Positions 25,702 to 32,534 of a stretch of DNA of 64,000 nucleotides are shown here, one piece after another. Source of the stretch: Massilia endophytica (GTDB lineage: Bacteria; Pseudomonadota; Gammaproteobacteria; Burkholderiales; Burkholderiaceae_D). A program made the position numbers and the translations under genes. The notes below the pieces were generated by a model. That model was not told where the DNA came from. It saw only the letters and a list, made by a program, of their open reading frames with translations, and searched no databases. Location of the stretch: positions 4,216,001 through 4,280,000 of the forward strand of contig NZ_CP088952.1 of assembly GCF_021165955.1 (NCBI RefSeq), written 5' to 3'. Every line of letters begins with the position of its first letter. Position 1 is the first letter of the stretch.

Positions 25702-25878
25702 TTACTTGCCGAGGTGCTGGCGCACGGCGCTCACGCTCGGCCCGGCAGCCTGCACTGCGCGGATCAGTTCTTCCTTGCTCAAACCCAGTTCCTGGGTCCA
25801 GTAGCGCACTTCCCATTCCTCGTTCACGTTGATACGGCTGCGGTCCTGCGGGCCGCGCTGCTGCAGATTGTCGGACAT
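25702..25878 (-). CDS. DUF3606 small protein
   Basis: A 58-residue protein with the DUF3606 signature: it opens MSDNLQQRGPQDRSRINVNE and continues WEVRYWTQELGLSKEELIRAV, then a short helix ending in a Gly-Lys tail. Proteins of this family are common in Proteobacteria, and their role is unknown. The second half resembles a small helix-turn-helix-like or SAP-like helical hairpin. The ATG at 25878 matches the family; an in-frame Met 24 bases upstream adds MPCIGENA. Confidence 0.8.
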   Translation of the reverse strand: MSDNLQQRGPQDRSRINVNEEWEVRYWTQELGLSKEELIRAVQAAGPSVSAVRQHLGK

Positions 25879-25894
25879 GGCATTCTCCCCGATG

Positions 25895-25910
25895 CACGGC
25901 ACATGCCGTG
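25895..25910. promoter_or_regulatory. 7-bp inverted repeat in leader of the DUF3606 gene
   Basis: CACGGCA, CA, TGCCGTG is a perfect short palindrome 17 bases upstream of the DUF3606 start. It may be an operator or a leader hairpin; nothing more can be said. Confidence 0.3.
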
Positions 25911-25970
25911 GTCCAAGGATGGCGTCTTCGGAAAGAATGGTCGGTTAGCTCGCGAACGGAGCGGGGGAAT

Positions 25971-26044
25971 TGGAGCGGGTGATGGGAATCGAACCCACGC
26001 TATCTGCTTGGGAAGCAGAAGTTCTACCATTGAACTACACCCGC
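25971..26044 (-). tRNA. tRNA-Gly (anticodon CCC)
   Basis: On the minus strand the sequence folds as a full cloverleaf: acceptor GCGGGTG/CACCCGC, D-arm GTTC/GAAC, anticodon stem TCTGC/GCAGA with loop TTCCCAA (anticodon CCC), T-arm GTGGG/CCCAT with loop TTCGATT. The 3' CCA is encoded (25973-25971). It reads GGG glycine codons. Confidence 0.95.
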
Positions 26045-26161
26045 GTAACCGGCATTCTATGCGGGAATGTAGGCGTTCTGCAAATATGCCAATTTATTCG
26101 CGCCGTCCGCATTGCGGGACTATGATGCAGCTACACCTCACACCTTCGCGCGGAGACCGGG

Positions 26162-27043
26162 ATGAACAAGAACGTCGTAGGCCGCTATGGCAACAACCGT
26201 GGACACTGGGTCGGCGACGGTTTCCCCGTCCGCACGCTTTTTTCGTACGACAGCCTCGGCGAGCGCGCCAGTCCCTTCCTGCTGCTGGACTATGCCGGTC
26301 CCTACGACTTCGAGGCCACGACCCAGCGGCGCGGTGTGGGCCAGCACCCGCACCGGGGTTTCGAGACGGTTACCGTGGTCTACGACGGCCAGGTCGAGCA
26401 CAAGGATTCCGCCGGGAATGGCGGGCTCATCGGCCCCGGCGACGTGCAATGGATGACAGCCGGCGCGGGCATCCTGCATGAGGAGTATCACGCGCCCGCG
26501 TTCGCCAGATCTGGAGGCCGGTTCCGCATGATCCAGCTGTGGGTGAACTTGCCCTCCAGGGACAAGATGGCGCCAGCCCGCTACCAGGGAATTGTCGCGG
26601 CGGATATTCCCGTGATCGACCTGCCCCAGGGCGGCGGCAAGGCTCGGGTGATTGCCGGGGAACTGCTCGGAGCGAAAGGTCCGGCACAAACGTTCATCCC
26701 CATCAACATGTGGGACCTGCAGCTCGCCCGCAATGCCGACTTCACCCTCAGCCTTCCGGAAGGGCACACTGCCATGCTGGTCGTGCTGGCGGGCCGCGTC
26801 ACCGTCAACGGGGACGAACAGGCGGGCGAGGCGGAGATGATCCTGCTGAGCCGCGAGGGCAAGGATATTGCCCTGCGAACCGGAGAAGAAGCCACGCTGC
26901 TCATGCTGACAGGCGAGCCGATAGACGAGCCCATCGTTGGCCGCGGCCCCTTCGTCATGAACACGGAGGCCGAGATCCAGCAGGCCTTCGACGACTTCAG
27001 GAACGGGCGTTTCGGCAAGGCCGCCACGGCGCGAACGGCCTGA
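26162..27043 (+). CDS. Pirin family protein
   Basis: A 293-residue bicupin of the pirin family. The N-terminal cupin has the metal-binding HPHRGFETVTVVYDG (His pair near residues 62-64) and the later His/Glu cluster ILHEEYH (about 107-113). The C-terminal pirin domain (about 180-285) includes LPEGHTAMLVVLAGRV. Bacterial pirins act as quercetinase-like enzymes or as protein regulators (for example of pyruvate dehydrogenase); which applies here is not visible. It lies 83 bases before an isochorismatase-like gene on the same strand, probably as one unit. Confidence 0.9.
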   Translation: MNKNVVGRYGNNRGHWVGDGFPVRTLFSYDSLGERASPFLLLDYAGPYDFEATTQRRGVGQHPHRGFETVTVVYDGQVEHKDSAGNGGLIGPGDVQWMTAGAGILHEEYHAPAFARSGGRFRMIQLWVNLPSRDKMAPARYQGIVAADIPVIDLPQGGGKARVIAGELLGAKGPAQTFIPINMWDLQLARNADFTLSLPEGHTAMLVVLAGRVTVNGDEQAGEAEMILLSREGKDIALRTGEEATLLMLTGEPIDEPIVGRGPFVMNTEAEIQQAFDDFRNGRFGKAATARTA

Positions 27044-27126
27044 GCATTTCTGGATGGGACCGCGAACGCGTCCGCGCCGTCCTGTCCGCGCGATCGAAAC
27101 GGGCGCACCCAGGTAACGAGAACATC

Positions 27127-27768
27127 ATGACCAGCGAAACCATGCGTGACCCCAGGGCGGACCAGTTGCTGACGCCGCAGAACGCGGCTTTTGTCATCAT
27201 CGACTACCAGCCCGTGCAAGTGAACTCCATTGCCTCGATGGACAGGCAGCTGCTGCTGAATAACATCGTCGGCTGCGCGAAGGCGGCGGTGACCTACGGC
27301 TTGCCGGTGGTTCACTCCACCGTCAACGTGAAGACCGGACTCAACAAGCCTCCCGTGCCCCACATCCGCAAGGCCCTGGAAGGCTATCCCACCTACGACC
27401 GCACCTCCATCAACAGCTGGGAAGATGTGGAGTTCAAGAAGGCAGTGCGGGAGGCCGGGCGCAAAAAGCTGGTCATGACGGCGCTCTGGACGGAAGCGTG
27501 CCTCACCTTCCCCGCCCTCGATGCGCTCGCCGAAGGCTACGAAGTCTATGTGCCCGTCGATGCGGTAGGCGGCACCTCGGTGGCCGCGCATGAGGCGGCG
27601 CTGCGCCGCGTGGAGCAGGCGGGCGCCAGGCTGATCTCGACAGTGCAGCTGTTCTGCGAGCTTCAGCGGGACTGGACGCGCAGTGAAACCGTGCCCGCCT
27701 TCCTCAATCTCTTCATCGAAACAGGCGGCACGCCGGGCATCCAGTTCTCCTACGACCGCGCGGAGTAG
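27127..27768 (+). CDS. Isochorismatase-family (YcaC-like) hydrolase
   Basis: A 213-residue cysteine hydrolase of the isochorismatase fold. The catalytic Asp is in VIIDYQP (about 27-33) and the nucleophilic Cys in LWTEACLTFPALDA (about 123); the lysine of the triad is expected near the preceding strand. The arrangement resembles YcaC-type hydrolases of unknown substrate, which often sit with pirin genes, as here. The ATG at 27127 has only a weak ribosome site (ACGAG). Oxidative-stress or aromatic-compound roles have been suggested for pirin-linked members but cannot be read from the sequence. Confidence 0.85.
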   Translation: MTSETMRDPRADQLLTPQNAAFVIIDYQPVQVNSIASMDRQLLLNNIVGCAKAAVTYGLPVVHSTVNVKTGLNKPPVPHIRKALEGYPTYDRTSINSWEDVEFKKAVREAGRKKLVMTALWTEACLTFPALDALAEGYEVYVPVDAVGGTSVAAHEAALRRVEQAGARLISTVQLFCELQRDWTRSETVPAFLNLFIETGGTPGIQFSYDRAE

Positions 27769-27778
27769 AACACCCCGC

Positions 27779-28771
27779 TCATTCGGGCTTCTCGACCGTA
27801 TAGCCCTTCTCAGCCAGCAGCGCCAGGTAGCTGCGGTCGCCAAGGATATCCTTCAGCGGCAGGGTGGAAAAGGTGCTGGCGTTGGCCGCCAGCGCCTTCT
27901 CGGCTGCGGCGATCCAGGCATCGCGCATGCGGATGTCGAGCGACTGGAGGCCGGGCTGGCTCTTCATGAATGTGCTGTTGAAGACAGCGTCCTGGCAGCT
28001 CTTGTCGCGGCCTGCGAAATCCATCTTTTCGATGACCTCGATATCGCCGATGGCCCAGGCGTTGGCGCGCTGGCGCATGGCGTCGATATCGCCTTCAAGG
28101 CCGTCCAGGGTCTTGGTGAAGCAGGCCACGTCGTCGAGCTGCGACTGCTTGAAATTGCTGAGGGCCTTGCCCGGATCGTCCAGCTCCAGCTTCACTTCGG
28201 CCAGCGTGGTCTTGATCTTGTATTTCTTGAGCAGGCCGTCGATGGTGCTGCGCACCTGGCGTCCGTCGCCCAGACCCGACTTCGCAAGTCCCTTGCGGAA
28301 CAGGGTGTCGGCCACGAACATGGGCCGCTCGCGCTCGATGCTGCCGTCGTCGCCAATGTATTTCGCCTTTGCCGCCAGCCAGCGCTCGTAGACGTCCGAA
28401 GGCAGCACGTCGCGCAGCTCCTTGCCGTCGGGGTTCTTGCGGATGCCGATCAGGCGTGGCAGCAGCGTCACCGAGCGGAAGAAGCTGAAGTCCGCGCGGG
28501 CGCCCGGCGAATGGATGTATTCCTGCGACTGCGCGAGAATGGCCTCGACTTCGTGCGAGCGCCAGTCCATCCCGGCAGGCAGGGGCGAATAGCTGCCGAA
28601 CACCCACAGCACGTGGCCGTCCCTGCTCACCTTCCACAGGCCGGGACCAGGACGCTGCCCGGTAACGACAACCTGCTCCGGCGCTTCGGCGGGAGCCTCC
28701 TGCGCGCTGGCGGCGCAGGCATAAAGGGAAAGGGCAGCGAGGGCGCAGCGCGCAATGGATGAGATCTTCAT
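27779..28771 (-). CDS. TraB/GumN family protein, exported
   Basis: A 330-residue protein with a signal peptide (about 1-23, AASAQ). Near residues 43-63 is the GLWKVSRDGHVLWVFGSYSPLP motif; TraB/GumN proteins usually have 'GT.H.lp' at this place, here replaced by GSYSPLP, so the His and Gly of the putative metallo-centre are altered. The rest is helical with Asp/Glu-rich segments, ending ILGDRSYLALLAEKGYTVE (the closing 'G..gl..lL...Gy.v' of the family). The Tiki-like protease activity proposed for the fold may be lost. It converges with the isochorismatase gene after 10 bases. Confidence 0.75.
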   Translation of the reverse strand: MKISSIARCALAALSLYACAASAQEAPAEAPEQVVVTGQRPGPGLWKVSRDGHVLWVFGSYSPLPAGMDWRSHEVEAILAQSQEYIHSPGARADFSFFRSVTLLPRLIGIRKNPDGKELRDVLPSDVYERWLAAKAKYIGDDGSIERERPMFVADTLFRKGLAKSGLGDGRQVRSTIDGLLKKYKIKTTLAEVKLELDDPGKALSNFKQSQLDDVACFTKTLDGLEGDIDAMRQRANAWAIGDIEVIEKMDFAGRDKSCQDAVFNSTFMKSQPGLQSLDIRMRDAWIAAAEKALAANASTFSTLPLKDILGDRSYLALLAEKGYTVEKPE

Positions 28772-28820
28772 GCGCCCAATTCTATATTGGCCGGTATGAT
28801 AAAGGCCGGAGGAATTTTGT

Positions 28821-29963
28821 ATGCAATCGTTACATGGCGTGATACTCGCCGCGGGCCTGTTGGCGGCAGCCGCGCAGGCGCAGGACTACCAGCGCGAAGG
28901 CGTGAAGGACGGCCTGCCCGTCTACGAGAAGGCGCTGAAGGCGCGGCTCACCTTCCCCATGGCCTGGACGCAGGACGTGGCCGACCTTCCGGCGTGGCGC
29001 GCTGCGGGCCGCGCAAAAGTCTGGGACCTCACCTTGCAACCCAGGGACAGCACGCCCTTCGCGCCGCAAGTCATCGCGGAGCAGGATCGGGGCAGCTATG
29101 TGGCGCGGCAGGTCGTCTTCAACCTGAACGCGGACAACCGCGTGCGTGCGCTGCTGCTAATGCCCAAGGCGGCAGGGCCGCATCCGGCCGCGCTCATGCT
29201 GCACGATCACGGCGCCCGCTTCGATATCGGCAAGGAGAAGATGATTGCGCCCTGGGCCGATCCCGCGCGGGAAGCCGCGTCGCAGGCCTGGGCCGACAAG
29301 CACTTCTCGGGCCGCCATCCCGGCGACGCGCTGGCGAAGCGCGGCTACGTCGTGCTGGCGGTGGACGCACTGGGCTGGGGCGACCGCGGCCCGATGACGG
29401 GCGAGACACAGCAGGCGCTGGCCGCGAACATGTTCAACCTGGGCAGCTCGATGGCGGGCGCCATGGCGGCGGAAGACGTGCGGGCGGCGGCCTTCCTGGC
29501 GTCGCTGCCAGAAGTCGATGCGCGGCGCGTGGCCGCCATCGGCTTTTCCATGGGCGCCTTCCGCGCCTGGCAGGTGGCCGCGCTGTCGGACGATATCAAG
29601 GCCGTGGTGGCCGCGAGTTGGATGGCGACGACGGAGGGGCTCATGGTCCCGGGGAACAACCAGCTGCGCGGCTCCTCCGCCTTCCAGATGCTGCACCCCG
29701 GCCTACTGCGCCATCTCGATTTCCCGGACGTGGCCAGCCTCGCCGCGCCCAAGCCCGCGCTCTTCTTCACCGGCGCGCAGGACAAGCTCTTTCCCCTCGC
29801 CTCCGCCGAACAGGCCTTCGGCAAGATGAGGCGCGTGTGGCAGGCATGGGATGCGGGCGGGCGATTCGAAGCGCGCGTGCTGCCCGGCGGGCACGCCTTC
29901 CCGGCCGACGCGCAGGATGCGGCCTTCGACTGGCTGGCGCGCCAGCTGCCGGCGGCGCGTTAG
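28821..29963 (+). CDS. Exported alpha/beta hydrolase (dienelactone hydrolase-like)
   Basis: A 380-residue alpha/beta-hydrolase with a signal peptide (about 1-20, AAAQAQ). The oxyanion-side LMLHDHGARFD, nucleophile elbow IGFSMGAFRAW, acid region FFTGAQDKLFPL and catalytic His in LPGGHAFPAD are in the proper order. The length and the internal segment ARFDIGKEK...WADKHFSG...GYVVLAVDALGWGDRG match the acetyl-esterase-like group that acts on ester-decorated carbohydrates or other esters; the substrate is unknown. The ATG at 28821 has a GGAGG site. Its stop overlaps the convergent flagellin stop by 4 bases. Confidence 0.8.
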   Translation: MQSLHGVILAAGLLAAAAQAQDYQREGVKDGLPVYEKALKARLTFPMAWTQDVADLPAWRAAGRAKVWDLTLQPRDSTPFAPQVIAEQDRGSYVARQVVFNLNADNRVRALLLMPKAAGPHPAALMLHDHGARFDIGKEKMIAPWADPAREAASQAWADKHFSGRHPGDALAKRGYVVLAVDALGWGDRGPMTGETQQALAANMFNLGSSMAGAMAAEDVRAAAFLASLPEVDARRVAAIGFSMGAFRAWQVAALSDDIKAVVAASWMATTEGLMVPGNNQLRGSSAFQMLHPGLLRHLDFPDVASLAAPKPALFFTGAQDKLFPLASAEQAFGKMRRVWQAWDAGGRFEARVLPGGHAFPADAQDAAFDWLARQLPAAR

Positions 29964-30784
29964 AGGCGGCGCAGCAACTGCAGGATCAGGCTCGGTCCCG
30001 AATTGGCCTGGGCCAGCATGGCCATGGCAGCCTGCTGCAGGATCTGGCTGCGCGTGAGGCGCGCCGTTTCGGCGGCGAAGTCTGTATCGGCGATGGCCGA
30101 ACGCGAGGCCGCCAGGTTCTCCATCATCGTCGCGTTATTGCTGCTGGCGTAGCCAAGGCGGCTCTGCATCGCGCCCAGGCGCGCGCGCACCATATCGATC
30201 TGCAGTATCTGCGCATCGATGAAGCCCAGCGCCTTGGTGGCATCGGCATGGCTGGTAAGCTGGATATCGCCGATGCTGTAGCCATCCGGTTCGATGCGGA
30301 AGATGAAGGGAATCCCGAGCAGCAGTACATCCTCGTCGCGGGGCCCGATCTGCAGGTTGCTGCTGAAGCTTCCATCGAGCAGATTGATGCCGTTGAAACG
30401 GCTCTCGCGCACGGCGCGCTGCGCCTCCACGATCAGCGACCAGGCCTCCAGCTGGATGGAGGCGCGGTCCTGCGCATTGTTCGTATCGCTCGCCGCCTGC
30501 ACGGCCAGCTCGCGCACGCGCTGGAAGATTTCGGTGATACTGCCCAGCGCTCCCTCGGCGGTCTGCACGAGGGAGATGCCGTCGCTGATATTACGGTTGG
30601 CCTGATCGAGGCCGCGCAGCTGGCTCTTCATGCGCTCGCTGATGGCAAACCCCGCCGCATCGTCGCGGGCGGCGTTCAAGCGCAGGCCGCTCGACAGCCT
30701 GCGCAGGCTCGATGCCACGTCCATCCCATGGCGCTCCAGGGCGCGTTGGGCGAACAGCGATTGTGGGTTCGTGTTGAGTTGCAT
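29960..30784 (-). CDS. Short flagellin
   Basis: A 274-residue flagellin. The N-terminal D0/D1 helices (NTNPQSLFAQRALERHG, SSLRRLSSGLRLNAARDDAA, GFAISERMKSQLRGLDQA) and the C-terminal D1/D0 (about 190-274, ending SGPSLILQLLRRL) are intact, while the surface-exposed D2/D3 part is nearly absent. No other flagellar gene is within the window, so this is an isolated, possibly extra, flagellin. A strong sigma-28 promoter lies upstream. The C-terminal RLL..RRL differs from the usual '...LL.' ending and might affect chaperone or cap interactions. Confidence 0.9.
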   Translation of the reverse strand: MQLNTNPQSLFAQRALERHGMDVASSLRRLSSGLRLNAARDDAAGFAISERMKSQLRGLDQANRNISDGISLVQTAEGALGSITEIFQRVRELAVQAASDTNNAQDRASIQLEAWSLIVEAQRAVRESRFNGINLLDGSFSSNLQIGPRDEDVLLLGIPFIFRIEPDGYSIGDIQLTSHADATKALGFIDAQILQIDMVRARLGAMQSRLGYASSNNATMMENLAASRSAIADTDFAAETARLTRSQILQQAAMAMLAQANSGPSLILQLLRRL

Positions 30785-30826
30785 GCCATGTCCGTGAAGG
30801 GCGGACATTTTTGCCGCTCTACCGCA

Positions 30827-30853
30827 TTAACGGCAGATTTAACGCAAACTTAA
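30827..30853 (-). promoter_or_regulatory. Sigma-28 (FliA) promoter of the flagellin gene
   Basis: Read on the minus strand, TTAAGTTT, 11 bases, GCCGTTAA matches 14 of 16 consensus positions of TAAAGTTT-N11-GCCGATAA with the exact spacing. The predicted transcript would start near 30820, giving a leader of about 36 bases. Confidence 0.8.
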
Positions 30854-30887
30854 TCACCAATTATCACCACCACTCACAGCCCAGCCC

Positions 30888-30924
30888 GTGTCCAACTCTG
30901 GTGCCAGGGAAGATTCTTGGACAC
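30888..30924. repeat. GTGTCCA...TGGACAC palindromic repeat, copy 1
   Basis: A 37-base element with terminal inverted repeats (GTGTCCAA / TTGGACAC) and the inner block CTGGTGCCAGGGAAG. Its reverse complement closely resembles the element at 30958-30994, so two copies face each other between the flagellin and Sel1 genes. Confidence 0.7.
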
Positions 30925-30957
30925 GGCCTCTGCTGTAGATGCACTACCGACGAGCTC

Positions 30958-30994
30958 GTGTCCACTTTTCTTCCCTGGCACCAGAAGTGGACAC
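30958..30994. repeat. GTGTCCA...TGGACAC palindromic repeat, copy 2 (inverted)
   Basis: A 37-base element with ends GTGTCCACT / AGTGGACAC and inner block CTTCCCTGGCACCAG, i.e. copy 1 inverted. The pair can form either two small hairpins or one long stem and may terminate or insulate the Sel1 operon, whose stop is 11 bases away. Confidence 0.7.
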
Positions 30995-31004
30995 GGGCTC
31001 GGCG

Positions 31005-32531
31005 TTAGGCTTGGGGGAGGTAGCGGGCGGCGCTGGGGATGCCCTGGGACTGGGCCAGGGAGAGCCAGTGGCGGGCCTGGGCGGCGTCGGGAGCGACGCC
31101 CTGGCCGGAGAGGAACATGAGGCCCGTGTTCAGCTGGGCGCGCGCGTGGCCTTGCTCGGCGGCGCGCAAATACCAGTGGAAGGCTTGTGCGAAATCGCGC
31201 GCCATGCCCAGGCCGCAGTCGCAGCGCAGCGCCAGCGTGAACTGGGCGAGGGTGTGTCCGTTCTCCGCCGCTTTCCGATACCAGTGGTTGGCGCGCACGA
31301 CGTTCGGCGCGGGGCCGTCGTCGCGGTCGTAGAGCTGGGCCAGCATGTACTGGGCGGGGGCGTAGTCCTGCTCGCCCGCGCGGGAGTACCAGGAGAGGGC
31401 CTTGCGCAGGTCGCGCGCCACGCCGCGCCCGTTTTCGTAGCGCAGGCCAAGGTCGGACTGGGCGCGCGCATGGCCTTGCTCGGCCGCCTGGGTGCACCAG
31501 TGCAGGGCCTGCTCGTCGTCCTGCGGCAGGCCTTCGCCCGCTTCGTATAACTGGCCCAGGTGGTATTGGGCGGCGGGGAAGCCTTGTTCGGCGGCTTTCT
31601 GGTACCAGTGGGCGGCGCGCTGGGCGTCCGCGGGCAGGTCCTGCCCGTGCTGGTAGCGCAGGCCGAGGTTGTTCTGGGCCGCGGCATGTCCCAGTTCGGC
31701 GGCGCAGCGGTAGCATTCCACGGCGCGCTCGGCGTCGCGCGGGACGCCCACGCCGTTGTCGTAAATGAGGGCGAGGTTGAAGTGGGAGCTGGCGTGGCCC
31801 TGGGCCGCCGCCTTGCGGTACCAGTGGATGGCCTGGCGCGCGTCGTGCGGCACGCCATCACCCTTGTCGTAGCGCAGGGCGAGGTTGAACTGGGCGGGCG
31901 CATAGCCCTGCCCCGCCGCCTTGCGGTACCAGGCGATGGCTTCCTCGGGGTCGGCATCGATGCCGTGGCCGTTGTCGTAGCGCAGGGCAAGGCTGAACTG
32001 GGCGCGCGCATAGCCTTGCTCGGCCGCCTTGCGGTACCAGTACAGGGCCTGGCCGTAGTCCTGGGGCACGCCCTTGCCCGTGTCGTACATCATGGCGAGG
32101 TTGTTCTGCGCGCCCGCGTCGCCCTGTTCGGCGGCCTTGCTGAACCAGTGGCGAGCCTGTTCCGTGTCCTGCGCCACGCCATGGCCTTTCGCGTACAGCC
32201 AACCCAGGTTGTATTGGGCGGCGGCGTAACCCTGTTCGGCGGCCTGGCGGTACCAGCGCGCCGCCTCGGCCAGATCGGCGTCCACGCCCTGCCCTTTCTG
32301 GTACATGACGCCCAGGTTGTATTGCGCATGCTCCAGGCCCGCGTTGGCGGCCTGGCGGTACCAGGCCACAGCCAGTTCCTCGTTGCGCGCCACGCCTTCG
32401 CCGTGGAAGTACATGAAGCCCAGGCTGTGCTGGGCGTTCGCGTTGCCCCGCTCGGCCAGGCCTTTCACGCGCAGGAATTCGGCGCTGTAGCTGGCTTCGG
32501 CGGTCTTCACGGGAGCGAGGACGGCGGCCAT
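31005..32531 (-). CDS. Sel1-repeat protein (13 repeats)
   Basis: A 508-residue protein composed almost entirely of 13 consecutive 36-residue Sel1-like (TPR-related) repeats of the form AEQGYAAAQYNLGWLYAKG...A..WYRKA, starting near residue 26. No signal peptide or membrane helix is evident, so it is probably a cytoplasmic scaffold. Repeats 7, 8, 11 and 12 deviate most (e.g. ECYRCA, LRCDCG). It starts 3 bases after the stop of the GGDEF-EAL gene, placing it in the same operon as the histidine kinase and c-di-GMP enzyme, where it may serve as an adaptor or target. Partner unknown. Confidence 0.9.
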   Translation of the reverse strand: MAAVLAPVKTAEASYSAEFLRVKGLAERGNANAQHSLGFMYFHGEGVARNEELAVAWYRQAANAGLEHAQYNLGVMYQKGQGVDADLAEAARWYRQAAEQGYAAAQYNLGWLYAKGHGVAQDTEQARHWFSKAAEQGDAGAQNNLAMMYDTGKGVPQDYGQALYWYRKAAEQGYARAQFSLALRYDNGHGIDADPEEAIAWYRKAAGQGYAPAQFNLALRYDKGDGVPHDARQAIHWYRKAAAQGHASSHFNLALIYDNGVGVPRDAERAVECYRCAAELGHAAAQNNLGLRYQHGQDLPADAQRAAHWYQKAAEQGFPAAQYHLGQLYEAGEGLPQDDEQALHWCTQAAEQGHARAQSDLGLRYENGRGVARDLRKALSWYSRAGEQDYAPAQYMLAQLYDRDDGPAPNVVRANHWYRKAAENGHTLAQFTLALRCDCGLGMARDFAQAFHWYLRAAEQGHARAQLNTGLMFLSGQGVAPDAAQARHWLSLAQSQGIPSAARYLPQA

Positions 32532-32534
32532 GCG

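Noticed and set aside
31041..32450. Regularly spaced repeats of about 108 bp that could look like a tandem array or CRISPR
   Set aside because: They are the coding periodicity of 36-residue Sel1 repeats; there are no short identical repeats with unique spacers.
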